NCBI RefSeq assembly: GCF_014217605.1
Contig: NZ_CP043639.1
Span: 2,565,501-2,629,500 of the forward strand
DNA: 64,000 nt
Direction: 5' to 3'
Origin: Sphingomonas sp. NBWT7
GTDB taxonomy: Bacteria; Pseudomonadota; Alphaproteobacteria; Sphingomonadales; Sphingomonadaceae
Shown: positions 7,701-20,008 of the stretch, piece by piece
Position numbering within the stretch: the stretch's first letter is position 1
Layout: each line of letters opens with the position of its first letter
Notes under the pieces: model-generated
What the model was told of the DNA's origin: nothing
Seen by the model: the letters and a program-made list of their open reading frames with translations, nothing else
The model's database searches: none
Made by a program: the position numbers and the translations under genes

Positions 7701-9698
7701 ATGAACATGTACGCGATCACGCTCCCCGACGGTTCGGTGCGCGAAGTTCCCCCCGGCGCGACGCCCGCCGATATCGCCGCGGCGATCGGCCCCGGTCTGG
7801 CCAAGGCGGCGATCGCCGCGCGCGTCGACGGCGAGCTGCGTGATCTGTCGCGGCCGTTCAATGGCGATGCGCAATTGGCGCTCGTCACGATGCGCGACGA
7901 GAAGGATGCGCTCGAACTCGCGCGGCACGATTACGCGCACGTGCTGGCCGAAGCGGTGCAGCATCTGTTCCCCGGCACGCAGATCACCTTCGGCCCCGCG
8001 ACCGACGACGGCTTCTATTACGATTTCGCCGCGCCGGCGGATCGCGGCCCGTTCACCGAGGACGATCTGCCCGCGATCGAGGCCGAGATGCGCCGCATCA
8101 TCGCGAAGAACGAGCCGTTCACGCGCGAAGTGTGGAGCCGCGAGCAGCTGATCGAAACGTGGCAGCGCCAGGGCGAGACGTTCAAGGCCGAATGGGCCGC
8201 CGAACTGCCCGACGGCGAGGAACTGACGATCTATCGCCAGGGCCAGTGGCTCGACATGTGTCGCGGCCCGCACATGCCCTCGACGGGCAAGCTTGACCCG
8301 CAAGCGTTTAAGCTGACGCGTGTTTCGGGCGCCTATTGGCGCGGTGACCAGAAGAATGCGATGCTGTCGCGCATCTACGGCACCGGCTGGCTCAACAAGG
8401 AGCAACTCGATGCGCATCTCACGATGCTCGAGGAAGCGGCGAAGCGCGACCATCGCAAGATCGGCCAGGAGATGGACCTGTTCCACCTCCAGGCCGAGGC
8501 GCATGGCAGCGTCTTCTGGCATCCCAAGGGCTATATGATCTGGCGCCAGCTGGAGGCGTACATGCGCCGCCGGCTCGACGCGGCGGGCTATGACGAGGTC
8601 AAGACGCCGCAGGTGATGGACGCGCGCCAGTGGGAGAAATCCGGCCACTGGGGCAAGTATCGCGAGAACATGTTCGTCATCCCAGACGAAGTGCCCAACA
8701 TCGAGGATGAGGGCGCGCTGGTGTCGGACGACGCCGACTGGATGGCGCTGAAGCCGATGAACTGCCCGGCGCACGTCCTGATCTTCCGCCAGGGGATCAA
8801 GTCGTATCGCGACCTCCCCATCCGCATGGCGGAATTCGGCTGCTGCCACCGCAACGAGCCGCACGGCGCGCTGCACGGCATCATGCGCGTGCGCCAGTTC
8901 ACGCAGGACGACGCGCATATCTTCGTGCGCGAGGATCAGCTGGTCGACGAAGTCGCCAAGTTCATCGACCTGCTCGACAGCGTGTACCGCGATCTGGGCT
9001 TCACCGATTACGCGGTGAAGCTCGCGTTGCGCCCCGAGAAGCGCTTCGGCGACGATGCGATGTGGGACAAGTCGGAGGACGAGCTGCGCCGCGCCGTCAT
9101 GGCGTCGAACCTGCCGCAGACGATCAAGGACGGGTTCGAGGAGCTGGAGGGCGAGGGCGCCTTCTACGCCCCGAAGCTCGAGTTCCACCTGACCGACGCG
9201 ATCGGCCGCACCTGGCAGGTCGGCACGATCCAGTCGGACCGCGTGCTGCCCGACCGGCTCGATGCGTCGTACATCGGCGAGGATGGCGAGCGCCACCGCC
9301 CGGTGATGCTGCACCGCGCGATCCTTGGCACGTTCGAGCGCTTCCTCGGCATTCTGATCGAGCATCACGCCGGCCGCTTCCCGCTATGGCTGTCACCGGT
9401 GCAGGTGGTCGTAGCAACGATCGTTTCCGACGCCGACGATTACGCCGAAGAGGTGCGCGCGAAGCTCGCCGCCGCCGGGCTGCGGGTGGAGACCGATCTC
9501 CGCAACGAGAAGATCAACTACAAGGTGCGTGAGCACAGCCTCGCCAAGGTTCCCGCAATGCTGGTTGTCGGCAAGCGCGAGGCGGAGGAGGGCACCGTCG
9601 CCGTCCGCCGGCTCGGCAGCCAGGGGCAGGAGATCGTCGCGCTCGACGAGATCGTCGCCCGGCTCGTCGAGGAAGCGCGCGCGCCCGACATGGCGTAA
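7701..9698 (+). CDS. thrS: Threonine--tRNA ligase
   Basis: This 665-residue class II aminoacyl-tRNA synthetase charges tRNA-Thr. In order it has an N-terminal TGS domain (about 1-62), the HxxxH editing/SAD domain ([10 protein letters not shown] near 75, with DMCRGPHMP), and the class II core. The core carries zinc ligands in [12 protein letters not shown] and motif 2 in [34 protein letters not shown]. The C-terminal anticodon-binding domain follows (about 560-660). ATG 7701 follows AGGAAAG at seven bases; GTG 7698 and ATG 7707 are alternatives. The 5' leader carries the candidate Thr attenuator at 7505-7652. Confidence 0.98.
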   Translation: MNMYAITLPDGSVREVPPGATPADIAAAIGPGLAKAAIAARVDGELRDLSRPFNGDAQLALVTMRDEKDALELARHDYAHVLAEAVQHLFPGTQITFGPATDDGFYYDFAAPADRGPFTEDDLPAIEAEMRRIIAKNEPFTREVWSREQLIETWQRQGETFKAEWAAELPDGEELTIYRQGQWLDMCRGPHMPSTGKLDPQAFKLTRVSGAYWRGDQKNAMLSRIYGTGWLNKEQLDAHLTMLEEAAKRDHRKIGQEMDLFHLQAEAHGSVFWHPKGYMIWRQLEAYMRRRLDAAGYDEVKTPQVMDARQWEKSGHWGKYRENMFVIPDEVPNIEDEGALVSDDADWMALKPMNCPAHVLIFRQGIKSYRDLPIRMAEFGCCHRNEPHGALHGIMRVRQFTQDDAHIFVREDQLVDEVAKFIDLLDSVYRDLGFTDYAVKLALRPEKRFGDDAMWDKSEDELRRAVMASNLPQTIKDGFEELEGEGAFYAPKLEFHLTDAIGRTWQVGTIQSDRVLPDRLDASYIGEDGERHRPVMLHRAILGTFERFLGILIEHHAGRFPLWLSPVQVVVATIVSDADDYAEEVRAKLAAAGLRVETDLRNEKINYKVREHSLAKVPAMLVVGKREAEEGTVAVRRLGSQGQEIVALDEIVARLVEEARAPDMA

Positions 9699-9870
9699 GG
9701 TCCTAGTCGCCGCCGCCGGGATCGCTTCCCGCGCGGCGCGCGATGTGGCGCGAAAGACGCACTTCGTTACAAAGCTGCAACCTGACGATCGTGTCAGGTG
9801 ACGCGAACGTCACCCCACCGCTAAAGGCGCCCCAAACCGGCCGATAGGGCCGAAAGGGGAGGATCGCCAC

Positions 9871-12699
<2,829 letters not shown>

Positions 12700-12721
12700 T
12701 CCGATCGCCGGTCAAACGTCG

Positions 12722-12754
12722 CGGCCGTCGTCCCCCCGGGCCGGCGGCCGTTTC
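12722..12754 (+). terminator. Hairpin after TonB receptor 1
   Basis: CGGCCG (12722-12727) pairs with CGGCCG (12745-12750), with further C/G pairing possible in the loop, followed by TTTC. It lies between the receptor stop and infC and is a moderate terminator candidate. Confidence 0.5.
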
Positions 12755-12806
12755 GTATCTTTCGGATTGAAACGCGAGCGCCTATATTGGCGGTAAGTGT
12801 TCAAAC

Positions 12807-12822
12807 AGGAGAATCAACCATA
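12807..12822 (+). promoter_or_regulatory. Ribosome binding site and AUA start codon of infC
   Basis: AGGAGA (12807-12812) is followed, eight bases after its AGGAG core, by ATA (12820-12822). The first in-frame ATG (12832) is 20 bases from the site, too far for efficient initiation. Non-AUG initiation is the known basis of infC autoregulation, where IF-3 rejects its own AUU start in E. coli. Confidence 0.7.
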
Positions 12823-13365
12823 CGTCCGCCAATGATGCGCCGGCCAAACCAGGCGCCGCCGATGAACGGCCCGCGATTCAACGAATGGATCCAGAGCCAG
12901 AAGGTCCGCGTGATCGATCACGAGGGCGAGAATCTCGGCGTGCTGTACACCCGCGAAGCGATCGCCCAAGCCAAGGAAGTCGGGCTTGATCTCGTGGAAG
13001 TGTCGCCCAACGCCGATCCGCCCGTGGCCAAGTTCCTTGATGTCGGCAAGTTCAAGTACGAGGCGCAGAAGAAGGCAAACCTCGCCCGCAAGAGCCAGAA
13101 GACGCAGGAGATCAAAGAGATCAAGATGCGTCCCAACATCGACGATCACGATTACGATACGAAGATGAAAAAGGTCGAGGAGTTCATCGGCGACGGCGAC
13201 AAGGTGAAAGTCACCATGCGCTTCCGCGGGCGTGAGCTCAGCCACGGCCAGCTCGGCATGGCGGTGCTGCAGCGCGTCGCCGAGCAGGTGGCGGAGGTTG
13301 CCAAGGTCGAAGCCTATCCACGCATGGAAGGCCGCCAGATGCTGATGGTCCTCGCGCCCAAGTAA
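12820..13365 (+). CDS. infC: Translation initiation factor IF-3
   Basis: This 181-residue factor binds the 30S subunit, prevents premature 50S joining and proofreads the initiator tRNA and start codon. The N-domain (about 25-90) contains VRVIDHEGENLGVLYTREAI and LDLVEVSPNADPPVAKFLDVGK; the C-domain carries EIKMRPNIDDHDYDTK and FRGRELSH. The start is taken as ATA 12820 because an ideal AGGAG lies eight bases before it; ATG 12832 or 12835 would lose four or five residues and have no ribosome site. The gene is flanked by two paralogous TonB receptor genes and ends in a strong terminator. Confidence 0.95.
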   Translation: MRPPMMRRPNQAPPMNGPRFNEWIQSQKVRVIDHEGENLGVLYTREAIAQAKEVGLDLVEVSPNADPPVAKFLDVGKFKYEAQKKANLARKSQKTQEIKEIKMRPNIDDHDYDTKMKKVEEFIGDGDKVKVTMRFRGRELSHGQLGMAVLQRVAEQVAEVAKVEAYPRMEGRQMLMVLAPK

Positions 13366-13389
13366 TTTTTATCGGAACCGTTTGCGATC

Positions 13390-13422
13390 GGCCGCGTCCG
13401 CCAGTCGGACGCGGCCTTTTTT
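13390..13422 (+). terminator. Rho-independent terminator of infC
   Basis: A perfect 11-bp stem GGCCGCGTCCG (13390-13400)/CGGACGCGGCC (13406-13416) has a five-base loop and is followed by six T. It is one of the clearest terminators in the window. Confidence 0.93.
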
Positions 13423-13603
13423 GTGCGTTGCCGTAACGTCAGTTGTGCGGCGCAACCGAACCGCTTCGGCCGCATCGTGGCGCGCGGGCGACAGCCGTAT
13501 TCGAAACCGCCGGGCAGCAACAAAAATTCGCTAGATCGCGTCCTCGTTGGCCCTAAACGCGCCGCTCCAAACCCGACCTTCAAAAAATAATCCGGAGAGC
13601 ACG

Positions 13604-16426
13604 ATGCGTCGCGCCGCCTCGCTTTTGTCTACCGCCGTCCTGTTCGCCGCACTGCCTGCGCTGGCGCAGCAGCAGCCGAGCCAGGATCCCACCGCCGCCG
13701 CGTCGGTCGATACGCCGCAGCCCGCACCTGCCGCGGACACCGATCTGGGGGCCGGCGAGGGCGGCAATGCGGGTGACATTGTCGTCACCGCGACGCGCCG
13801 TGCCGAGCGCCTCGCCGACGTGCCGATCGCGGTTTCGGCGGTGAGCCAGGCCGCGCTGCAGAATTCGGGCGCCAACGACATCCGCGGCGTGGTGCAGCTC
13901 GCGCCGTCGCTGCTCATCTCGTCGACCGGCAGCGAGGCGAACGCCTCCGCGCGTATCCGTGGCATCGGCACCGTCGGCGACAACCCCGGGCTCGAGAGCT
14001 CGGTCGCGGTATTCATCGACGGCGTCTATCGCAGCCGCACCGGATCGGGCCTCAACGACATCGGCGAGGTCGACCGGATCGAGGTGCTGCGCGGGCCGCA
14101 GGGCACGCTGTCGGGCCGCAACGCGTCGGCCGGCGCGATCAACGTCTATACCAAGGCGCCGTCGAACGAGTTCGGCGGCTACCTCGAAGGCACCTACGGC
14201 AATTACGACAACATCCGCATCGCGGGCGCGGTGACGGGCCCGATCGTCAAGGACGTGCTGTCGTTCCGCCTCGACGGCGTGTTCAACAAGCGCGACGGCT
14301 TCTACCGCGATGTCGTCAACGACACCGATTACAACAATCGCGATCGCTATTTCGTCCGCGGCCAGCTGTTGTTCGAGCCGACCTCGGAACTCACCGTCCG
14401 CCTGATCGGCGACTATACCTTCCGTGACGAGAAGTGCTGCGGCGCGGTCTATGTCGACACGCGCGAGAAGCTCGATCCGACGCCGGGCGTCGCGGGCGAC
14501 TTCACCGTCAATCCCAACGGCAACCGCATCGTCGACGTGCTACGTAGCCTCGGCGGCGTGTTCCCGAGCGCGGGCGATCCGTACAACCGCCGCATCGCCT
14601 TCTCGCCGGGCCGCGCCTATGGCAACAAGACCAAGGATTACGGCGGGTCGATGCAGATCGACTATGATTTCGGCAACGCCTCGCTGACGTCGATCACCGC
14701 CTATCGCGAGTATAAGGCGGGCAATGCGGCGGACATCGACTATGGCAACGTCGATCTCGGCTACCGCGCCGACGACGGCCGCGCCTTCCGCCAGTTCCAC
14801 ACCTTCACGCAGGAAGTCCGCCTGCAAGGTTCGGCGTTCGACGATCGCCTCGACTGGCTCGTCGGCGGCTTCTACTCGAACGAAGACCTGACGATCGGCG
14901 ACAACCTCCAGTTCGGTTCGCAGTACGGCGCCTTCGCGTCGTGCCGCATCGTCGCGACCGTCAATCCGCTTGCGGCGCTGCGCAATCCGGCCGCACCGGG
15001 CTGCCTTGGTACCGGCTTCGTCGCACCGGGCGTTACGGGCCGTGCAGCCGTGCTCGGAGGCTTGATCCAGGCGCAGGTCGCTGCCGGCACGCCGCTCGCC
15101 ACCGCCTCGACGAACGCCGGCCTGCTCGGCGCGGGACTTGATCGTCTGTCGACGCTCAACAACCTCGGCGATCGCAACGCGACGTACAAGCAGAACAGCG
15201 AGAATTACGCGTTCTTCACGCACAACATCTTCAAGCTGACCGATACGCTGTCGATCACCGCCGGCCTGCGCTGGACGCACGAGGCGAAGAACTTCCGCGC
15301 CGCGTTCGACAACACCAACACCGTCTGCCCGCAGCTCCAGCAGAGCCTCGCGCCGCTGCTCGGCAACGCCGCGCTCGCGCAGCTCGCTGGCGGCATCATC
15401 ACGCTGGGCTGCACCGGCAACTCGACGGTCGCGCTCAACGGGCTCGATCTCCGCGATGATTTCGCGGAGGACGAATTCACCGGCACCGGCGTCCTCTCGT
15501 GGAAGCCGACGCGCGATCTGATGCTCTATGCGAGCTACTCGCGCGGCTATAAGGCGGGCGGCTACAACCTCGATCGGTCGGAGCTGGCGCCCAACGCCTT
15601 TGCGCCGCCAACGAACGCGGGCGCAGCGCGCCTCCGCTTCGATCCGGAGCTGGTCAACAGCTACGAAGCGGGCGTCAAATATTCGACGCGTCAGTTCACC
15701 GCCAATGTCACCGTGTTCCGTTCGGACTTCGAGAACTTCCAGCTCAACACGTTCAACGGCACCAACTTCGTCGTCCAGAACATCGGCTCGTGCTCGGATA
15801 GCCTGAACGGCGCCGATCAGGACGCGTCGGCCGCGACCGGCGCGTGCGCCGGCAAGGTCGGCACCGGCGTGCGCAGCCAGGGCGTCGAGCTCGAGATCGG
15901 CATCTACCCGGCGCGTAACTTCGCGGTGAACCTCGGCTATACGCTCGCCGACACCAAGTTCCGTCGCAACCTCGTCGGCTCGGCCTCGGGCGAGCCGCTC
16001 GATCCGGCGCTGTTCCTGCTCGCCGGCAGCCAGATGTCGAACGCGCCGCGCAACGTGGTGACGAGCTCGGTCAGCTGGACGCCCGATATCGGCAGCAACG
16101 GCATGTCGGCGCTGTTCTACCTCGATGGTCGTCTGTCGAGCGACTATAACACCGGCTCGGACCTGTTCCTCGAGAAGGCGCAGGACAGCTTCTTCGTCGC
16201 CAATGCGCGCGTCGGCCTGCGTGGGCCGGACGCCAACTGGGCGATCGAGGGCTTCGTGCAGAACCTGTTCGACCAGGATTATCAGCAGGTCGCGTTCAAC
16301 GCGCCGTTCCAGGGCGCAGGCAGCATCGCGCAGGTCCAGCGCTTCGGCGGTACCGGGAACCAGATCTTCTCGTCGTTCCTCGCCGAGCCGCGCACCTACG
16401 GCGTCACGCTGCGCAAGCGCTTCTGA
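13604..16426 (+). CDS. TonB-dependent receptor (paralogue 2)
   Basis: This is a 940-residue outer-membrane receptor. The signal peptide (about 1-22, ending LPALAQ) precedes a Gln/Pro/Ala linker. The plug begins at GDIVVTATRRAERLADVPIA and includes RIRGIGTVGDNPGLESSVAVFIDGVYRSR and IEVLRGPQGTLSGRNASAG. The barrel ends in RKRF with terminal Phe. ATG 13604 is preceded by GGAGAG (13593-13598). The protein shares long blocks with the receptor at 9871, including a CC pair in GDYTFRDEKCCG. The two genes therefore look like a duplication separated by infC. The ligand cannot be read from sequence. Confidence 0.95.
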   Translation: MRRAASLLSTAVLFAALPALAQQQPSQDPTAAASVDTPQPAPAADTDLGAGEGGNAGDIVVTATRRAERLADVPIAVSAVSQAALQNSGANDIRGVVQLAPSLLISSTGSEANASARIRGIGTVGDNPGLESSVAVFIDGVYRSRTGSGLNDIGEVDRIEVLRGPQGTLSGRNASAGAINVYTKAPSNEFGGYLEGTYGNYDNIRIAGAVTGPIVKDVLSFRLDGVFNKRDGFYRDVVNDTDYNNRDRYFVRGQLLFEPTSELTVRLIGDYTFRDEKCCGAVYVDTREKLDPTPGVAGDFTVNPNGNRIVDVLRSLGGVFPSAGDPYNRRIAFSPGRAYGNKTKDYGGSMQIDYDFGNASLTSITAYREYKAGNAADIDYGNVDLGYRADDGRAFRQFHTFTQEVRLQGSAFDDRLDWLVGGFYSNEDLTIGDNLQFGSQYGAFASCRIVATVNPLAALRNPAAPGCLGTGFVAPGVTGRAAVLGGLIQAQVAAGTPLATASTNAGLLGAGLDRLSTLNNLGDRNATYKQNSENYAFFTHNIFKLTDTLSITAGLRWTHEAKNFRAAFDNTNTVCPQLQQSLAPLLGNAALAQLAGGIITLGCTGNSTVALNGLDLRDDFAEDEFTGTGVLSWKPTRDLMLYASYSRGYKAGGYNLDRSELAPNAFAPPTNAGAARLRFDPELVNSYEAGVKYSTRQFTANVTVFRSDFENFQLNTFNGTNFVVQNIGSCSDSLNGADQDASAATGACAGKVGTGVRSQGVELEIGIYPARNFAVNLGYTLADTKFRRNLVGSASGEPLDPALFLLAGSQMSNAPRNVVTSSVSWTPDIGSNGMSALFYLDGRLSSDYNTGSDLFLEKAQDSFFVANARVGLRGPDANWAIEGFVQNLFDQDYQQVAFNAPFQGAGSIAQVQRFGGTGNQIFSSFLAEPRTYGVTLRKRF

Positions 16427-16474
16427 TCGGAAGCGGGCAGGGGAGGGGCATCCTCTCCCCGATCGCCTGAGAGA

Positions 16475-16508
16475 GGCGGCACCCGGTCGATCCGGGTGCC
16501 GCCTTTTT
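16475..16508. terminator. Strong terminator after TonB receptor 2
   Basis: A perfect 12-bp stem GGCGGCACCCGG (16475-16486)/CCGGGTGCCGCC (16492-16503) has loop TCGAT and is followed by five T on the + strand. It lies between convergent genes and may also serve the VOC gene on the - strand. Confidence 0.92.
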
Positions 16509-16516
16509 CTTGGCCG

Positions 16517-16897
16517 TCAGGCCGGCGGTTCCCACAGCTCGATCGCATTGCCTTCGGGATCGTGGATGCGCGCGAAGCGGCCAGTCTCGGGCGAATCCCA
16601 TTCCGCACGCGTCTCGGCGGCGATGCCGGATGCGGCGAGCGACGCGACCAGCCCGGCAAGGTCGCTGACGCGCAGGTTGAGCATCCACGCCTTGTCGGCG
16701 GCGAAGTAATCGCTGTCGGCGCGGAATGGCGCGAACACCATCGGCCCGCCCTGCGTCTGCCAGAACCACTCGTTCGCCGCGCCGTCCCCGGTCGCGTCGC
16801 ACCCCGCGCCGACGCCGAGATGTGTGCGGTACCACGCGCTCAGCGCGTCGGGATCGCGCGCGCGAAAGAACAATCCGCCTATTCCTAGTACCGGCAT
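16517..16897 (-). CDS. VOC-family (glyoxalase/bleomycin-resistance fold) protein
   Basis: This is a 126-residue single vicinal-oxygen-chelate module. It starts MPVLGIGGLFFRARDPDALSAWYRTHLG and has the terminal metal-site pattern RIHDPEGNAIELWEP, whose Glu is a typical metal ligand. The fold normally dimerises to bind a divalent metal; substrates in the superfamily vary widely, so no reaction is assigned. It is the last gene on the - strand here and lies 45 bases from the glnD stop, so it may be co-transcribed with glnD. Confidence 0.85.
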   Translation of the reverse strand: MPVLGIGGLFFRARDPDALSAWYRTHLGVGAGCDATGDGAANEWFWQTQGGPMVFAPFRADSDYFAADKAWMLNLRVSDLAGLVASLAASGIAAETRAEWDSPETGRFARIHDPEGNAIELWEPPA

Positions 16898-16942
16898 CGC
16901 GCACCTCCCGCTTGAGCGAACAGGATGGTGCGCCGTCGATGG

Positions 16943-19690
16943 CTAGGCGGCAAGCTCCATCGCGCGCCCCGCGGCGGCATCGAGCAACCGCTTCTCCAGC
17001 GTCTTCAGCCGCGGCCCGCTGGCGATCTTGTCGCCCGTCAGATCGGTCAGGTAAAAGGTGTCGACCGCGCGCTCGCCATAGGTCGCGACATGCGCCGAGT
17101 GGATCGTCACCTTCGACTGGAACAGCGCGTGCGCCAGCTGGTTGAGCAGCGCCGGCCGGTCGCGCGCGGTCACCTCGACGACGGTGAAGCGGTTCGACGC
17201 CTTGTTGTCGATCAGTACGTTGGGTTCGATCGCGAAGGCGTCGGCACGCGTGCGCGGCAGCGGCTTCGCCTTCAGCCGGTCGATCAGTTTGCCGCGGTTG
17301 GCCAGCGCATCCTCGATCGCGGTGCGCAGCCGCGCGAGCTGATCGTCCTCGGCGAACGGCCGGCCATAAGGGTCCTGCACCAGGAAATTGTCCAGCGCCA
17401 TGCCGTCGCGCGTCGTATGGATGCGCGCGTCGATGATGTTCCCGCCAGCGACGTGGATCGCGCCGGCGATGCGATAGAAGATGCCGGGATGGTCGGCGGC
17501 GTAGACGGTGACGAGCGTCGCGCCGCGCTGCGCATAGACCTGCGCGTCGATCGCCAGCCGCGCCTCGCCCATCCGTGCGACGAAGCGCGCATTGTGGAGC
17601 AGCACGTCCTCGGGCTCGGCGATCCAATAGGCTTCGGGGAATCGGCGGACGTAGCGCGCGAGCGCGTCCGCATCCCACGCCATCGCCGCCGCCAGGTTCG
17701 TCTGCTTTGCGGCGATCCGCTCGCCGCGGCCCTTCTGCTTGTGGCCGAGCCGCAGCACCTCCTCCGCGGCCTCGAACAGATCGCCGAGCAGCTGGCGTTT
17801 CCAGCCGTTCCACGTGCCGGGGCCGACCGCGCGGATATCGACGATCGTCAGGATCAGCAGCAGCCGCAGCCGCTCCGCCGATTGCACCACCGCAGTGAAA
17901 TCGAGGATCGTCTTGAAGTCCGACAGGTCGCGCTTGAACGCCGTCGCCGACATCAAGAGGTGATGCCGCACCAGCCACGCGACCGTCTCCGTCTCTGCGC
18001 GGCTCAGCCCGAAGCGCGGGCACAGCCGTTCGGCGACCGCCGCGCCCAGGATCGAATGGTCGCCGCCGCGCCCCTTGGCGATATCGTGCAGCAGCACCGC
18101 GACGTACAGCACGCGCCGCGACAGGATCTGGCCGAAAATCGCGCTGGCGAGCGGGTGGTCGGCGGCGAGCGTGCCGCTCTCGATCCGCGCGAGCAGCCCG
18201 ATCGCGCGGATGGTGTGCTCGTCGACGGTGTAATGGTGGTACATGTCGAACTGCATCTGCGCGACAACGCGGCCAAAATCGGGCACGAAGCGCCCGAACA
18301 CGCCCGTCTCGTTCATCCAGCGCAGCACCAGCTCGGGATCGCGCGGGCTCGTCAGCACGTCGAGGAACAGCGCATTGGCGCGCGGATCGGTGCGCACGTC
18401 GTCGACCAGCTTGGCGTCGCGCGTCGCGGCGCGCGCGGCGAGCGGATGGATCTCCACCCCGTGCAGATCGGCGAGCTGGAAGATCTCGATCAGCCGCACC
18501 GGATCCTCGGCGAAGAAGCCGTCGTGCGGCAGCGCCAGCCGCCCGCGATCGAGCACGAAGCCCGCCAGCTTGCGCGGGCGCCGGCGCAGCTGCGGCAGCC
18601 CGAAGCGCCGCCCGCGCGCCGCGAACTTCTCGTCGAGATGCGCCAGGAACACGCCCGTCAGCGCGCCGACCGATTTGGCGTGCAGGAAGTAATATTGCAT
18701 GAACCGCTCGACCGCCGCCTTGCCCGGCCGGTCGGAGAAGCGCATCCGCTCGGCGATCTCGCGCTGCATGTCGAACGTCAGCCGGTCCTCGGCGCGCCCG
18801 GCGGCAAGGTGGAGGTGGCAGCGCACCGCCCACAGGAAATTGTCGGCGCGGTGGAACAGGCGGTATTCCGCCGGGGTAAACAACCCGACGTCGACGAGCT
18901 GCGCGGCGCGATCGACGTCGTAGATATACTTGCCGATCCAGAACAGCGCGTGAAGATCGCGCAACGCGCCCTTCCCTTCCTTCACATTGGGTTCGACGAC
19001 GTAGCGCGTGTCGCCCATCTTGACGTGGCGCACGTTGCGCTCGGCCAGCTTGTCGGCGATGAACTGGCGTTCGGTGCCGAACGTCACCTCCGCCTTGAAG
19101 CGCGCGATCGCCTCGTCGTGCAGCGCGGTGTCGCCCCACACGAACCGCCCTTCGAGCAGCGCGGTACGGATCGTCACGTCGCCCTTCGCCTGGCGCACCA
19201 TTTCGTCGAGCGAGCGCGACGAATGGCCGACTTTCAGCCCCAGATCCCACAGCGCGTAGAGCATCGATTCGATGACCTGCTCGGCCCATGGCGTCTGCTT
19301 CCACGGCGTCAGGAAGCCGATGTCGACGTCGGAGAACGGCGCCATCTCGCCGCGGCCATAGCCGCCCACAGCGATCAGCGACAGGCGCTCGCCCGCGGTT
19401 CGATTGGTCGGCGGGTACAGCCGCTGGGTGATGAGATCGAGCAGGATGCGCAGCAGCTGGTCGATCAGGAACGCCTGCGCATTCGCCGCCTCCAGCCCGC
19501 GCGACGGGCGGTCGGCAAGCCGCCGCGCGATCTCGGCACGGCCCGCGTCGAGCGCGTCCTTGAGCATCGCGGTGGCGGTACGGCGCAGCAGCGCGGAGTC
19601 GTTGATCTCGACCGCGTCGATCGCCTCGGCGAGTGCGCGGCGATCGACGATCGCCCGGCGATTGGGAAGCGTATCGAAGCGCGTGCTCAT
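16943..19690 (-). CDS. glnD: [Protein-PII] uridylyltransferase / uridylyl-removing enzyme
   Basis: This 915-residue bifunctional nitrogen sensor uridylylates PII at low glutamine and removes UMP at high glutamine. The nucleotidyltransferase motif is GGYGRGEMAPFSDVD (about 109-123, Asp121 and Asp123). A PII-uridylyltransferase helical domain follows, then an HD domain (AVLLHDIAKGRGGDHS). Two C-terminal ACT domains bind glutamine (TVYAADHPGIFYRIAG and VTARDRPALLNQLAH). The start is ATG 19690 (MSTRFDTLPNRR); the 22-residue upstream extension overlaps the divergent promoter region and looks non-coding. Length is typical of alphaproteobacterial GlnD. Confidence 0.97.
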   Translation of the reverse strand: MSTRFDTLPNRRAIVDRRALAEAIDAVEINDSALLRRTATAMLKDALDAGRAEIARRLADRPSRGLEAANAQAFLIDQLLRILLDLITQRLYPPTNRTAGERLSLIAVGGYGRGEMAPFSDVDIGFLTPWKQTPWAEQVIESMLYALWDLGLKVGHSSRSLDEMVRQAKGDVTIRTALLEGRFVWGDTALHDEAIARFKAEVTFGTERQFIADKLAERNVRHVKMGDTRYVVEPNVKEGKGALRDLHALFWIGKYIYDVDRAAQLVDVGLFTPAEYRLFHRADNFLWAVRCHLHLAAGRAEDRLTFDMQREIAERMRFSDRPGKAAVERFMQYYFLHAKSVGALTGVFLAHLDEKFAARGRRFGLPQLRRRPRKLAGFVLDRGRLALPHDGFFAEDPVRLIEIFQLADLHGVEIHPLAARAATRDAKLVDDVRTDPRANALFLDVLTSPRDPELVLRWMNETGVFGRFVPDFGRVVAQMQFDMYHHYTVDEHTIRAIGLLARIESGTLAADHPLASAIFGQILSRRVLYVAVLLHDIAKGRGGDHSILGAAVAERLCPRFGLSRAETETVAWLVRHHLLMSATAFKRDLSDFKTILDFTAVVQSAERLRLLLILTIVDIRAVGPGTWNGWKRQLLGDLFEAAEEVLRLGHKQKGRGERIAAKQTNLAAAMAWDADALARYVRRFPEAYWIAEPEDVLLHNARFVARMGEARLAIDAQVYAQRGATLVTVYAADHPGIFYRIAGAIHVAGGNIIDARIHTTRDGMALDNFLVQDPYGRPFAEDDQLARLRTAIEDALANRGKLIDRLKAKPLPRTRADAFAIEPNVLIDNKASNRFTVVEVTARDRPALLNQLAHALFQSKVTIHSAHVATYGERAVDTFYLTDLTGDKIASGPRLKTLEKRLLDAAAGRAMELAA

Positions 19691-19720
19691 GCTGCGAGCG
19701 GTAAGGCAAAGCGACGCGCC

Positions 19721-19749
19721 TTGGAACCGGGCGCAATCGTTCCTATATG
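19721..19749 (+). promoter_or_regulatory. Candidate promoter of the 19832-20319 gene pair
   Basis: TTGGAA (19721-19726) and TATATG (19744-19749) have exact 17-base spacing, predicting a start near 19756. It lies in the divergent region between glnD and the small gene pair. Confidence 0.5.
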
Positions 19750-19831
19750 GTAACAATCGCCAGTATCACCGCCCGTAGGCGCTGGCGGCTGAGAGACGCA
19801 CGTGCTCCCGCTTACGCGCCGGAGTGTTTTG

Positions 19832-20008
19832 ATGGACCTCAACCAGTTGTTCGCCCGCCACCAGATATCGCTGATGCGCACACGTGCCGCGGAGTCGCCC
19901 GAGGCGCGTCACGCGCACGCCGGGCTCACGCGCGGCTATGCGGCGCGGATCGCGACGCTTCAGGCCGATACCGGCGCCACCAGCCCGCTCGCCGGCCGCA
20001 CCGCATGA
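19832..20008 (+). CDS. Small conserved-looking protein, unknown function
   Basis: This 58-residue protein begins MDLNQLFARHQISLMRTRAA and is predicted to be a helical, charged, cytoplasmic polypeptide with no membrane segment. GGAG (19821-19824) lies about seven bases before the ATG. Its stop overlaps the next start (ATGA at 20005-20008), so the two genes are co-translated. I recall short sphingomonad proteins starting MDLNxLxxxHQ, but I cannot give a function. It does not resemble a RES-domain toxin, which would be about 150 residues or more. Confidence 0.7.
   Translation: MDLNQLFARHQISLMRTRAAESPEARHAHAGLTRGYAARIATLQADTGATSPLAGRTA

Noticed and set aside
12787..12819. TTG start for infC at 12787
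   Set aside because: No ribosome site precedes it, the added residues are unlike IF-3 N-termini, and the Shine-Dalgarno lies downstream of it.
16404..19753. Very long open frames antisense or frame-shifted to glnD (over 900 and 1100 residues)
   Set aside because: They are Arg/Ala-rich translations of a GC-rich gene in other frames with no domain motifs. glnD has all expected motifs in its own frame.
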